Shown here: in pieces, positions 1 through 9,933 of the stretch
Layout of the letters: each line of letters begins with the position of its first letter
Position numbering within the stretch: the stretch's first letter is position 1
Source: Nocardia miyunensis NBRC 108239
Lineage (GTDB): Bacteria; Actinomycetota; Actinomycetes; Mycobacteriales; Mycobacteriaceae
Direction of reading: 5' to 3'
Assembly (NCBI RefSeq): GCF_001613065.1
Contig: NZ_BDBQ01000105.1
Span: forward strand, 1 to 54,165
Length of the DNA stretch: 54,165 nt
Notes under the pieces: model-generated
What the model was told of the DNA's origin: nothing
The model's input: the letters and a program-made list of their open reading frames with translations, nothing else
Databases searched by the model: none
Made by a program: the position numbers and the translations under genes

Positions 1-588
1 CTGCGCACGGCGGGAATCGGTCTGGAGACCCATATCCAGGACGTGGCCTCATTGCTGCACTACGAGGATCTGCGCGAGGTGATCCTGGTGGGGCACAGCT
101 ACGGCGGCATGGTGATCACCGGTGCGGCCGACCGTGCCGTGGATCGCATCGGCCGGGTCGTGTATCTGGACGCGGCCAATCCGGTGAACGGTCAGTCGCT
201 GGTCGACGTCGCCGGGCCGATCATCGAGTCCACGCGGCCGATGGGCGAGACGGTCGACGGAGTGGAACTCGTGCTGGTGCCCGCGGCGGAGGCCCCGCTG
301 TTCTACGGGGTCACCGAGCCGGAGCAGGTGGCCTGGATGGCCGAGCGGCTCACCGCGCATCCGTGGCAGTGTTTCGAGGACCACCTCGACCTGCGCAACG
401 AGGATGAGCTGTGGGCGCTGCCGCAATATCACATCGTGTGCACCTCGACCCTGGCCACCCGTGACCCGGAGTTGGTCGCCAAGGCACGGGCGCAGGGGCG
501 GCTGTGGGATATCGACACCGGCCACGATCTGATGATCACCGAACCGCGGGCCGTCGCCGACGCGCTGCTGGAGATCGCCGCCTACTGA
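1..588 (+). CDS. alpha/beta hydrolase, 5'-truncated by window edge
   Basis: The reading frame is open from base 1 and ends at TGA 586-588, so the gene starts before the window. The visible 195 residues carry the nucleophile elbow GHSYGG near residue 31, which supplies the catalytic Ser, and a C-terminal DTGHDLMI segment that fits the catalytic His. Both are usual for small alpha/beta-fold hydrolases of the esterase/haloperoxidase type. The substrate is unknown. It converges on the ligase gene at 628 with a 39-base gap, so it is probably not part of that operon. The fold assignment is firm; the function is generic. Confidence 0.85.
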   Translation: MRTAGIGLETHIQDVASLLHYEDLREVILVGHSYGGMVITGAADRAVDRIGRVVYLDAANPVNGQSLVDVAGPIIESTRPMGETVDGVELVLVPAAEAPLFYGVTEPEQVAWMAERLTAHPWQCFEDHLDLRNEDELWALPQYHIVCTSTLATRDPELVAKARAQGRLWDIDTGHDLMITEPRAVADALLEIAAY

Positions 589-627
589 GCGGCGACCTCC
601 CCGAGAGCCGAATCCGATACCCGGAAC

Positions 628-2346
628 CTACTGTCCAGCAGTCGGATTCGGGTCATCGGCCAGCCGCCGCTCGGCCAGTGCGCGCAGATCGCTGGACTTG
701 ATCTTGGCGCTGCCGGTCAAGGCGATATCGGACTCGTCGAAGAACAGCACGTGCCGTGGAACCTTGTAGCTGGCCAGGCGCTCGCGCAGATGCGAACGGA
801 TGGCCGCGGCGTCCGGTGTGGCGCCGTCGTGCGGGACCACGCAGGCCACCACCACCTCACCCAGGGTTTCGTGCGGAACACCAACCGTACGAGCGACTTT
901 CACGCCCGGATAGCCGATCAGCGCCTCGTCCACCTCGAGCGGTGAGACGTTCGCGCCGCCGGTCTTGATGATGTCGGTGAGGCGTCCCTCCCAGAACAGC
1001 CGTCCGGTCGCATCCAGATGGCCGCCGTCGCCGGTGTGGAAGTAGCCGTCCGGGTCCAGGGTCTCCGAGAGCGGCGTGCCGAGGTAGCCGAGCATGAGAG
1101 TCGGTCCCTTGACGCAGATTTCGCCGGACTCGCCGAGCGCGGTGACCGTGCCGGTGATCGGGTCGACGATCTTCACCGTCACCCCGGGCAGCGCGACGCC
1201 GCTGCTTCCCGCGTGCACGTCCTCCGGGGTATCGGAGGGGAAACATGTTGTGATGGTGAAGGTTTCGGTGTTGCCGTAGGCGTGCCCGGGCTCGTACCAG
1301 ACCGTGGACACGCTCGGGTGGTGCGCGATCGGGGTGTTGTAGTCCACGAACCGCATGGCACTCAGATCCACGGTGTCCCAGTTGGGTGCGGCCTCGAGCT
1401 GGGCCCATTGATGCGGCCACGCACCCGGAAAGTTCACCCGCTCGGCCTGCATCAGCTCCAGCGCCTCCGGCGCGTCGAAGATCTGTTGCAGCACAAGGGA
1501 TCCGCCTGCTGCCAGGGTCGAGCCCAGCGCCTGCGCGAAGTTCCCGGACCAGAAGAATCCATTGGCAACCCAGGCGCGGACGTCGTCCTCGGGACCGAAT
1601 CCGAACAGCCGCCGGAACCGCCACATCTGGATGGTCACACCGCGATGCGCGCTCAGGACGCCCTTGGGTGCGCTGGTGGATCCGGAGGAGAAGAACAGCA
1701 CCCCGGTATCGCTCGGGCGGGTCGAGGCGGCGGTCGCCTCGACCAGCTCGCGCGGTTCGGTGCGCCCGCGGGCGAGGAAGGTGTCCCAGGTGTCGATCGC
1801 CGCGGTGGGCAGCGCCGGTCCGAGCATGGCCAATCGGCGCAGGAACGGATAGCGCGCCGACCGCAGCGGGCCGAGCCCGGCCTCGCCGAGCGCGGGTTCG
1901 AGCTCGGCGAGGATCTGCGCGAAATCCTTGTTGAGCACCCGTCTTTCGAACAGCAGTACCGACACCTCGGACAGCTGTAGCAGCTGATCGAGTTCCGTCG
2001 CGGTCGAGAAGGTGCTCAGCGGCACCGCCACGCCCCCGGCCAGGCTCGCGCCGAAGACCGCCGCGAGCCATTCGGGACGATTCGTCATCAGCACCCCGAC
2101 CCGGCCGTCGCGGCCGATGCCGCAGGCCCGCAGCGCGCGGGCCACCGCCATCGCGCGCTCCCACAGCTCGGTGTAGGACCAGCGCACCACGCCCTCGCCG
2201 GTGTGCCCGGCCACGGCTTCGCGGTCACCGTACAGCTCGGTGACCTCGCGCAGAAAGCCCGGCAGGGTCAGCGCGCCCAATCCGGGCTCACTGTCCAGCG
2301 GAGGTCCCGATACGATCGAGATGTCCTGTGCGGCAGTGGTATCCAC
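628..2346 (-). CDS. acyl-CoA synthetase (AMP-binding, ANL superfamily)
   Basis: This 572-residue enzyme should activate a carboxylic acid to its CoA thioester through an acyl-AMP. It shows the Ser/Thr/Gly-rich ATP loop FFSSGSTSAPKG near residue 220, the HTGDGG motif, the hinge GRLTDIIKTGG and a C-terminal Lys in TGSAKIK, so it looks catalytically intact. GTG 2346 is chosen because GGAAGGGG lies just upstream and because the longer frame would overlap the dehydratase gene that ends at 2366. It is the last gene of the minus-strand operon that starts at 7008. Its acid substrate cannot be deduced. Confidence 0.88.
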   Translation of the reverse strand: MDTTAAQDISIVSGPPLDSEPGLGALTLPGFLREVTELYGDREAVAGHTGEGVVRWSYTELWERAMAVARALRACGIGRDGRVGVLMTNRPEWLAAVFGASLAGGVAVPLSTFSTATELDQLLQLSEVSVLLFERRVLNKDFAQILAELEPALGEAGLGPLRSARYPFLRRLAMLGPALPTAAIDTWDTFLARGRTEPRELVEATAASTRPSDTGVLFFSSGSTSAPKGVLSAHRGVTIQMWRFRRLFGFGPEDDVRAWVANGFFWSGNFAQALGSTLAAGGSLVLQQIFDAPEALELMQAERVNFPGAWPHQWAQLEAAPNWDTVDLSAMRFVDYNTPIAHHPSVSTVWYEPGHAYGNTETFTITTCFPSDTPEDVHAGSSGVALPGVTVKIVDPITGTVTALGESGEICVKGPTLMLGYLGTPLSETLDPDGYFHTGDGGHLDATGRLFWEGRLTDIIKTGGANVSPLEVDEALIGYPGVKVARTVGVPHETLGEVVVACVVPHDGATPDAAAIRSHLRERLASYKVPRHVLFFDESDIALTGSAKIKSSDLRALAERRLADDPNPTAGQ

Positions 2347-2365
2347 CGCTGACCCCTTCCCGCCG

Positions 2366-3583
2366 CTACAGCGGCAGTTCGACCTCGGCGATGCTCTTGA
2401 CCAGCACGCCGCCATCCTGATTGGTCAATTGCAACTTGATCTGCACCAGCGGCACGCCCCACTCCGACTGGTCTTGCTTGTCGATGACCTCGGCGTCGAA
2501 ATAGGTGACGTCGCCCTCGAACGACGGCAGCCGGTAGTCGGATTTGATATGCCGCACCAGGCCGTCGTTGCCCGCCCAGTAGGCCACGTAGTCGGTGCAC
2601 CAGCCGCCCATGGTCGCGCCGTAACCGTAGGCGCGGGCCATGCCGACCTTGCCCGCCTTGTCCTGGTCGATATGCCCGCGCGAGGGTCCGACGTACAGTC
2701 CGTCCCGCAGTCGCGGATCGATCTTGGCGCCCTCCTCGTCGAAGCCGAACCCCTCGGTCCAGCCCGGATCCTGATACACCCACGGGTCGTCGACGCCCTG
2801 CGGGGTGACCCATTCGAACGTGCCCCAGATGTTGAACAGGAACGCCCGGTACTCGGTGGTGAAGCTCGCGATGCTGTGCGGGCCGATCACCCGGCGCGGC
2901 AGGGTGTCCCCGACCTTCACCTCGTCGTAATGCGGTGAGACGCCGAGGCGATTGGACATCAGCCATTCGGTGCGCAGGCGGCCGACCTCGTCGAGTTCGG
3001 CCTCGGTCCACTGCTTCTTCTCGCCGAGCTGATTCTCGTACATGCCGCGCTTGTTCGCCTCTTCGGCGAGGTAGCGGATCGAGGTGGATCGTTCGCGGGC
3101 GACCAGCGCGCCGTGTTGATTGCGGTGTGTGGTGTCGCCGCGCTGGAACAGGGTGGGCCCGGCGAAATTCGTCTGCGCGACCTTGTAGTCGTGGAAGCGC
3201 CGCTCCTGCAACAGTTTATCGCCCGGCCGCACCGGGGTGCCGTAGAACCACCACTCCTCGCCGCCGAAGATCAGGTGGCTGCCGGGGATCCGTCCGACAC
3301 ATGCCGGGGCCGCGCCGTGACCGTAATCCAGTGCGATGGCGATGGATTGGGGCGCGACGATGCCGCCGTAGCGCGATGCTCTGGCGAATTCCTCATCCCA
3401 GTGGATTGGATTGGGGTAGTCCATCGCCATCACCCAGCGGCGAATGTCGGAGGTGCTGCACGGATCCCACAACTGGCCGCCGCCGACCGGTTGTCCCACG
3501 CGGGGGATCACATCGGACAGGTCGAGTTCGACCGTGTCCTCGGCGGTGGTGTTCTCGGTGGACTTGTTCGATGAAGTGCTCAC
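2366..3583 (-). CDS. double-hotdog acyl dehydratase (FAS1-like/MaoC type)
   Basis: The protein has 405 residues and two hotdog-like halves, roughly 20-175 and 225-400. The first half contains NPIHWDEEFAR and the typical hotdog turn GIVAPQS; the second contains a GGWCTDYVAYWAG stretch and a final beta sheet. Proteins of this family hydrate 2-enoyl-CoA thioesters. The start is GTG 3583 with a weak AGG-type ribosome site. It lies between the AcuI-type reductase and a ligase on the same strand, consistent with beta-oxidation of an activated acid. The first half resembles FAS1-like dehydratase domains more than classical MaoC, so the exact subfamily is uncertain. Confidence 0.75.
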   Translation of the reverse strand: MSTSSNKSTENTTAEDTVELDLSDVIPRVGQPVGGGQLWDPCSTSDIRRWVMAMDYPNPIHWDEEFARASRYGGIVAPQSIAIALDYGHGAAPACVGRIPGSHLIFGGEEWWFYGTPVRPGDKLLQERRFHDYKVAQTNFAGPTLFQRGDTTHRNQHGALVARERSTSIRYLAEEANKRGMYENQLGEKKQWTEAELDEVGRLRTEWLMSNRLGVSPHYDEVKVGDTLPRRVIGPHSIASFTTEYRAFLFNIWGTFEWVTPQGVDDPWVYQDPGWTEGFGFDEEGAKIDPRLRDGLYVGPSRGHIDQDKAGKVGMARAYGYGATMGGWCTDYVAYWAGNDGLVRHIKSDYRLPSFEGDVTYFDAEVIDKQDQSEWGVPLVQIKLQLTNQDGGVLVKSIAEVELPL

Positions 3584-3651
3584 TGCTGCCTGTCTTTCTA
3601 CCGGGTTCCGGGGAGAAATTGGTTGTCGCCCAATGGAACCGGGTGTTGCTC

Positions 3652-4635
<984 letters not shown>

Positions 4636-4659
4636 AGGGGGAGAAGTCCTTTCTGGTTT

Positions 4660-5469
4660 TTAGCGTGCGGTCCAGCCGCCGTCGACGACGATCGTCTGGC
4701 CGGTGACATAGGCTGCCGCGTCACCGGCCAGCCATACGATGGCCCCGGTGATGTCACCGGCGACCCCCTGCCGTGGCAAGGGTGTGTTTCGGCGCAGATA
4801 TTCCGCGCCGCGTTCGCTGTCGTAGAGGGAGTCGGTGATCTCACTGCGGAAGAAGCCCGGGGCCACGGTGTTGACCCGGATCGAATGGCGTGCCCACTGC
4901 ACCGCCAATTCGGCGGTGAGCCCGGACAGGCCCGCCTTGCTCGCCGCATAGGATGCCTGCGGAATGCCCGGCACGCCGACGCGCCCGCTGATCGAGGAGA
5001 CGTGCACGATCGAGCCGCGCCCGACCTCGAGCATGTACGGAAAGACCTGCTGCGCCAACAACAATGGTGCGATCAGGTTCAGCTCCATGGTATGGCGCAC
5101 ATCGGTGAGGGGTTCGGATTCGGCGCGTTCGGTCCCGAATCTGTTGCCCGCCGCGTTGATCAGGATCTCCGGCGGTCCGAGCGTGTCGGCCACCGCGGGC
5201 CCGAGCTGCCCGATCGCCGCCGGGTCGGCCAGATCGCAGGTGATCGCCGCGCCGTCGATGTCCTTGGCCAGCTCCGCGAGCCGGTCGTGCCGCCGCGCCA
5301 CCACCGCGACCCGCGCGCCGAGTCCGGCCAGGGCCCGGGCGACGTCCGCACCCAGGCCCGAGGACGCGCCCGTCACGATCGCCACGCGATCGCGCAGGTC
5401 GAACATGCGGGCGGCGGTGTCACCGGGGGGTGCCGGTTCGGCGGCGTTGTCGGCCACGGGCTTACCCAA
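4660..5469 (-). CDS. SDR-family oxidoreductase
   Basis: A classical short-chain dehydrogenase with the TGASSGLG cofactor loop, NAAG, the catalytic Ser in VSSISGRVG, YAASK (Tyr/Lys) and NTVAPGF. The frame opens at TTG 5469, three bases from the stop of the upstream ligase. GTG 5457 or ATG 5406 are alternative starts; ATG 5406 (MFDLRDRVAIVTG) gives the normal SDR N-terminus, so the first 21 residues are doubtful. It probably oxidises a 3-hydroxyacyl-CoA or an alcohol in the same pathway as its operon partners. Confidence 0.85.
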   Translation of the reverse strand: MGKPVADNAAEPAPPGDTAARMFDLRDRVAIVTGASSGLGADVARALAGLGARVAVVARRHDRLAELAKDIDGAAITCDLADPAAIGQLGPAVADTLGPPEILINAAGNRFGTERAESEPLTDVRHTMELNLIAPLLLAQQVFPYMLEVGRGSIVHVSSISGRVGVPGIPQASYAASKAGLSGLTAELAVQWARHSIRVNTVAPGFFRSEITDSLYDSERGAEYLRRNTPLPRQGVAGDITGAIVWLAGDAAAYVTGQTIVVDGGWTAR

Positions 5470-5472
5470 TCG

Positions 5473-7008
5473 TCAGTAGGTGCGGGGGTTCGGCGACCGG
5501 TGGCGGTCGAGCAGTTCGGGTAGTCGGGTGCGTTCGACCTTGCCCATCGCGTTGAGCGGCAGTTCCGGCACGGCACACCAGATTTCGGGGACCTTGTAAC
5601 CGGCCAGCTCGCGCCGGCACAGTGCGTCCAGGGCATCGAAATCCACTGTGCCGCCCGCGCTCTGGACCAGCGCGGCCACGCGCTGACCGAGTCGTTCGTC
5701 GGGCACCGGGCAAAGGGCGACCGCGGCGACGGCGGGATCGGTAGCGATGATCCGCTCCACCTCGAGCGGATAGATATTGGCTCCGCCGCGGATGATGATG
5801 AGTTTCTTGCGGTCCAGCACCGTCAGCCAGCCGTCGGCGTCGACGGTGCCGATATCGCCGGTCTCGATCGGGCCCGGCTCCGGTGGGCGGATGCGGCCGT
5901 TGTCCCAGTGGCCCAGGAACGGTCGCCACTGTCCCGCATGCGGTCCGGATGTGGTTGCGGCGAGTCGCAGCTCGCCGAGCTCACCGGCCGGAAGTCGTTG
6001 GCCCGCATCGTCGTAGGCCGCGACGTCGTACTGCGGCAGCAGTTGTCCGCTCGCTCGCGCGCGTCGCTCCTGGCCCACGGGATCGATCGAGACCACGGCG
6101 GGTGCTTCGGTGAGTCCGTATGTGGCCCTGGGGGTTACGCCGTGTGCGGCGGCGAAATCGGCGAACAGGTTCTCGCCCGCGTCGCCGCCGCCGCTCCAGA
6201 CCTCTCGCAGGGAACCGAGATCCAGGTGCGGCCGTCGCGCCAGATCGAAGACCTGCGCGGGTGCGCCGTTCCAGACCGTCACGCCGCGGGTCGTGATCCA
6301 CTCGGCGACGCCGTCGACATCGCGCCGGTCCATGATCACCGCGCAGCCGCCCGCCTGGGCGGTGAGCAGGGTGGACAGCACCATGAGGTTCAGGATCGTC
6401 AGGGGGAAGCTGTCGCCCTTGCGCAGGTCCGGTCCCCAGCCTCGGGTCTCGACCAGCGTCGCGCCCGGCAGGAGCAGGTTGTGGTGGCTGTGCACGACGG
6501 CCTTCGGGCGACCGGAGGTGCCGCTGGTGAAGGCGATGGCCGCGGGCGCGTGCGGTTCGACCGTGACCTCCGGGGCCGCCTCGGCGTGGTCGAGCAGTTC
6601 GACCCAGCGAGGCGCGTCGATGCGGCCGGGGACGTCGATGCGGCAGCGTTCCGCGGCCAGCAGGACCGCCGGTTCGCAGGTCTCGTGCAGTCCGGCCTGC
6701 TCACTCTCGGCCAGCGCCTCGCCGATGCCCGCCCAGATCGCGCCGATGCGCGCGACGCCGTGGAAGGCGGCGACGATGTCCAGGTCATTGGGCAGGCAGG
6801 CGGCCACCCGGTCGCCCGGACGCACGCCGAGCGACCACAGGGCGCCGGCGGCGCGATCGGCCCGCTCGTCGAGTTCCGCATACGACCAGATACCGGAGGC
6901 GGCCTCGATCGCGGGGGAGTCCGGATGTGTTCGCAGCGCGGTGTCGAGCACCCGGGCGATCGTGCCCGGACTGTTGCGCTGGGACGCCGCGCCGGTGCTA
7001 CTTTCCAC
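5473..7008 (-). CDS. acyl-CoA synthetase (AMP-binding)
   Basis: This 511-residue ANL enzyme carries AIAFTSGTSGRPKAV (ATP loop), ATYGLTEAP, ETGDIG, DRKKLIIIRGGANIYPLEVE and the C-terminal catalytic Lys in NAMGKVER, so it appears complete. The start GTG 7008 is set by the strong AAAGGGAG site just upstream; the frame stays open far beyond this but there runs antisense to the CaiB gene. It is the first gene of the minus-strand operon ending at 628. A perfect 14-bp palindrome sits 28 bases upstream of the start, in the divergent promoter region. Confidence 0.88.
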   Translation of the reverse strand: MESSTGAASQRNSPGTIARVLDTALRTHPDSPAIEAASGIWSYAELDERADRAAGALWSLGVRPGDRVAACLPNDLDIVAAFHGVARIGAIWAGIGEALAESEQAGLHETCEPAVLLAAERCRIDVPGRIDAPRWVELLDHAEAAPEVTVEPHAPAAIAFTSGTSGRPKAVVHSHHNLLLPGATLVETRGWGPDLRKGDSFPLTILNLMVLSTLLTAQAGGCAVIMDRRDVDGVAEWITTRGVTVWNGAPAQVFDLARRPHLDLGSLREVWSGGGDAGENLFADFAAAHGVTPRATYGLTEAPAVVSIDPVGQERRARASGQLLPQYDVAAYDDAGQRLPAGELGELRLAATTSGPHAGQWRPFLGHWDNGRIRPPEPGPIETGDIGTVDADGWLTVLDRKKLIIIRGGANIYPLEVERIIATDPAVAAVALCPVPDERLGQRVAALVQSAGGTVDFDALDALCRRELAGYKVPEIWCAVPELPLNAMGKVERTRLPELLDRHRSPNPRTY

Positions 7009-7035
7009 GCTCCCTTTGATATCAGCATCTTTACT

Positions 7036-7049
7036 ATCCTTGCAAGGAT
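7036..7049. promoter_or_regulatory. 14-bp perfect palindrome, candidate operator
   Basis: ATCCTTGCAAGGAT is its own reverse complement. It lies in the 243-base divergent spacer between the ligase operon (start 7008) and the CaiB gene (start 7252), close to where the minus-strand promoter would be. It differs from the GAGAAT-type motif found elsewhere in the window, so a different regulator would be expected. Operator function is inferred from symmetry and position only. Confidence 0.5.
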
Positions 7050-7251
7050 TAATCCGATACTCTGGCAGACGCGCCACCGGGGCCCGGTCCGTGATCGCTC
7101 CGTCCCGGCGTGCTGCGCACCGAATCACGCGGGCAGCGTGATCAACCGAAAACCGGGGTGTCCCGGCCACATCCGTCATCCGCGCTCGACACCCTCGATT
7201 CGGCGTCCTCTGGCGGGAGCGCCGGCATCCGAAAGTGGAGGACTGACGCAG

Positions 7252-8391
7252 ATGAAACACACCGGTCCACTGTCGGGAATACGGGTCATCGATCTCACGG
7301 CGATGGTCATGGGGCCGTACTGCACGCAGATCATGGCGGACATGGGCGCCGACGTGATCAAGATCGAACCGCCCGCCGGGGACAACACCCGCTACATCTC
7401 CGCCGGGCCGGAGCCCGGGATGGGCGGGGTGTTCGTGAACGTCAACCGCGGAAAGCGAAGTGTGGTACTGGATCTGCGGTCCGACGAAGGCGAACGGGCG
7501 CTGCGCGAGCTCATCCGCGACGGCGATGTGTTCATCCACTCCATGCGCGGCAAGGCGATCGCCGACCTCGGCTTCGACTACGAGGCGGTCGCCGCGATCA
7601 ATCCCGCCATCGTCTACACCAACTGCTACGGGTACGGCCGCCGCGGCACCGATGCGAATCTGACCGCGTACGACGACACCATCCAGGCCGAGTGCGGACT
7701 GCCCTCGGTGCAGGAACAGCTCACCGGCACAGCGGGTTACGTCGCCACCATCATGGCCGACAAGGTCGCCGGGCTGACCGCGCTGTACGCGACGACGATG
7801 GCGCTGTTCCATCGCGAGCGCACCGGCGAGGGGCAGGAGGTGGAGGTCGCCATGTTCGAGACCATGGCCGCGTTCCTGCTCGTCGAACATGCCAACGGTG
7901 CGATGTTCTCCCCACCGCTGGGCCCGGCGGTGTATCACCGTGCGGTGGACCGCAATCGACGGCCGTATCGAACCAAGGACGGGTACATCTCCGCGCTGGT
8001 CTACAACGACAAGCAGTGGGCCGCGTTCGTCGAGGCGGTGCAACCGCCTTGGGCCGGACCGGAATTCGCCACGCTGGCGCAACGCGCGGAACGCATCGAT
8101 GCCGTGTACGCGCTGCTGGGGGAGACCTTCGCCGAGCGGACCACACACGAATGGCTCGAACTGCTCCGCTCGCGCGACATTCCGTGCGCGCCGGTGCGGA
8201 CCCTGGACGAACTGTTCGACAATCCCCACCTGACCTCGGCGGAATTCTTCGAAACCGTCGAGGCCCCGTACGGCCCGGTGCGTTATCCCGGTGTGCCGAC
8301 GTGGTTCTCGCGTACGCCGGGGCGGGTGGCGGGTCCGGCTCCGCGGCTTGGTCAGCACACTGCGGAGGTCATGGACGGGGAGGGCGCGTGA
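7252..8391 (+). CDS. CaiB/BaiF family CoA-transferase
   Basis: A 379-residue class III CoA-transferase, which moves CoA between a donor thioester and a carboxylate through an aspartyl anhydride. The N-terminus GIRVIDLTAMVMGPYCTQIMADMGADVIKIE is diagnostic at family level in its LTAMVMGP and GADVIKIE parts, followed by NRGKRSVVLDL. ATG 7252 has GGAGGA ten bases upstream. The stop TGA overlaps a GTG, and the last 48 codons are repeated twice downstream in decayed form. It heads the plus-strand unit with the second CoA-transferase and an enoyl-CoA hydratase. Confidence 0.9.
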   Translation: MKHTGPLSGIRVIDLTAMVMGPYCTQIMADMGADVIKIEPPAGDNTRYISAGPEPGMGGVFVNVNRGKRSVVLDLRSDEGERALRELIRDGDVFIHSMRGKAIADLGFDYEAVAAINPAIVYTNCYGYGRRGTDANLTAYDDTIQAECGLPSVQEQLTGTAGYVATIMADKVAGLTALYATTMALFHRERTGEGQEVEVAMFETMAAFLLVEHANGAMFSPPLGPAVYHRAVDRNRRPYRTKDGYISALVYNDKQWAAFVEAVQPPWAGPEFATLAQRAERIDAVYALLGETFAERTTHEWLELLRSRDIPCAPVRTLDELFDNPHLTSAEFFETVEAPYGPVRYPGVPTWFSRTPGRVAGPAPRLGQHTAEVMDGEGA

Positions 8392-8549
8392 AGGCGGTAG
8401 GGGTCGTGGAGGCCGTTGAGGCGTGGTATCGGCCGATGCGTTATCTCGTTGTGCCGAAGTGGGTTTCGGGTATATCGCGGCCGGTGATGGGTCCGGCTCC
8501 GCGGCTCGGTGAGCACACCGCGGAGGTCGTGGACAGGGAGCGCGCGTGA
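8388..8549 (+). pseudogene. micro-ORF made of a decayed copy of the CaiB 3' end (53 codons)
   Basis: The GTG overlaps the CaiB stop (GTGA), with GGGAGGG just upstream. From 8403 the predicted peptide aligns without gaps to the last 48 residues of the CaiB protein at 8245-8391: both contain VEA, RY, GPAPRLG, HTAEV and a D-x-E-x-A end followed by TGA. DNA identity is about three quarters by eye. It may be translated by coupling, but its content looks like a duplicated gene tail, not an independent gene. Confidence 0.7.
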
Positions 8550-8668
8550 AGACGATCGATATCGAGGATCCGGAGGCCGTCGAGGCGTGGCGTATGCGGG
8601 GGCGGGTGGTGGAGCCAACTCATCGGCTCGGTGAGTGCGTCGCGCAGATCGTGGAGGAGTGCGCATGA
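8546..8668 (+). pseudogene. second micro-ORF, more decayed copy of the CaiB 3' end (40 codons)
   Basis: It begins at a GTG overlapping the previous stop (GTGA) with AGGGAG upstream, and ends in TGA 8666-8668, overlapping the ATG of the next gene (ATGA). The peptide keeps EAVEAW, HRLGE and an E-E-x-A end, matching the first tail copy after an internal deletion. The last codons contain GGAGGAG, which serves as the ribosome site of the downstream CoA-transferase. So this remnant may couple translation of CaiB to the next gene. Confidence 0.6.
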
Positions 8669-9933
8669 ATGTGATCGAAGCCGATGAGCTGGACGTCGCG
8701 GAATTCCTGCGGCCGGGTGACCGGATTGTCGTCGGGCAGGCGTGCGGCGAGCCGACCACTTTGATGGAAGGGCTGCTCGCGGGGGCGGGGGCGATCGGGG
8801 GGCTGTCGGCGTTCATCGCGACCAGCTTCTCCGGGCTGCTGACTCCGGAAGCGACGCAGGGGCTTTCGATGTCGAGCATGGGGGCGATCGGCGCATTGCG
8901 ATCACTGACCGCCGCAGGGAAGCTCGAGGTGATTCCGTGTCATGTCGGGCGGGTGGGGCCGTTCATCGAGACCGGGATCATCGGGTGCGATGTGGCCTTC
9001 GTGCAGGTCTCGCCACCGGATGCGCGGGGGGACTACAGTTTCGGGCTGATCAGCGATTACGTTCGGGCCGCGGTCGAGCGGGCGCGGCTGGTGGTCGCGG
9101 AGGTCAACGATCGGGTGCCCTGGACGTGTGGGTCGACGCTGCGTGCCAGCGAGATCGACTACGCGGTAAGGGTTTCCCGCGATCCGGTACAGGTGCCGCC
9201 CGCGCGGATCACCGACATCGATTCGGCCATCGCGAAATACGCCGCCGCCTATATCGAGGACGGCTCGGTCATCCAGACCGGTGTGGGGGCGGTGCCCGAC
9301 GCGATCCTGCGGCTGCTGCACGACCGCCGGGACCTGGGCGTGCATTCGGGCATGATCGGTGACGGCCTGGTCGATCTGGCCGAGGCCGGTGTGCTCACCA
9401 ACGCGCGCAAGCGGATCGATCCGGGCGTCTCGATCACCGGCGCGCTGATCGGCACCGACCGCCTCTACGCATTCGCCCACCGCAACAACGAGATTCGCAT
9501 GTGCCCGACCTCGTACACCCACGACGCGGCGGTGCTCGCGCAACTGGACCGGCTGGTGACGATCAACTCCGCGCTCGAGGTGGATCTCACCGGCCAGGTC
9601 AACGCCGAGCAGACCGGTGCGGCCTATCTCGGCGGGACCGGTGGCCAGGTGGATTTCGTGCGGGCCGGAGTGTGTTCGCCGGGCGGTCACTCGGTGATCG
9701 TGCTGCCGTCCACGGCGAAGAAGGGCACGGTCAGCCGGATCACCGCCGCACTGTCCGGACCGGTGACCACCGCGCGCAGCGATGTGGACGTGATCGTTAC
9801 CGAGTACGGCGCGGCCGAGTTGGGCGGGCGGACCCTGGCCGAGCGCACCCGCCGCCTGGTCGCCATCGCGCATCCGGACTTCCGGGAAGACCTGGAGCGG
9901 GCCGCGCACATCATCCAGCAGAGAGGTTTCTGA
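8665..9933 (+). CDS. acetyl-CoA hydrolase/CoA-transferase family protein
   Basis: A 422-residue family I CoA-transferase-like protein, similar in layout to 4-hydroxybutyrate CoA-transferase and acetyl-CoA hydrolase. The N-terminal half contains VQVSPPDARGDYSFG; the C-terminal half contains GSVIQTGVGAVPDAIL, DGLVDLAEAGVLTN and the final GGRTLAERTRRLVAIAHPDF. Where clostridial 4-hydroxybutyrate CoA-transferases have HTEM/HSEM this protein has HSGM (Gly229), so the expected catalytic Glu may be missing. ATG 8665 is preferred over an earlier in-frame ATG because of the GGAGGAG site and the ATGA overlap. Confidence 0.85.
   Translation: MNVIEADELDVAEFLRPGDRIVVGQACGEPTTLMEGLLAGAGAIGGLSAFIATSFSGLLTPEATQGLSMSSMGAIGALRSLTAAGKLEVIPCHVGRVGPFIETGIIGCDVAFVQVSPPDARGDYSFGLISDYVRAAVERARLVVAEVNDRVPWTCGSTLRASEIDYAVRVSRDPVQVPPARITDIDSAIAKYAAAYIEDGSVIQTGVGAVPDAILRLLHDRRDLGVHSGMIGDGLVDLAEAGVLTNARKRIDPGVSITGALIGTDRLYAFAHRNNEIRMCPTSYTHDAAVLAQLDRLVTINSALEVDLTGQVNAEQTGAAYLGGTGGQVDFVRAGVCSPGGHSVIVLPSTAKKGTVSRITAALSGPVTTARSDVDVIVTEYGAAELGGRTLAERTRRLVAIAHPDFREDLERAAHIIQQRGF

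Noticed and set aside
3584..3651. Imperfect inverted repeat CCGGGTTCC / GGAACCGGG
   Set aside because: The halves do not pair exactly and the loop is long; no support as an operator or terminator.
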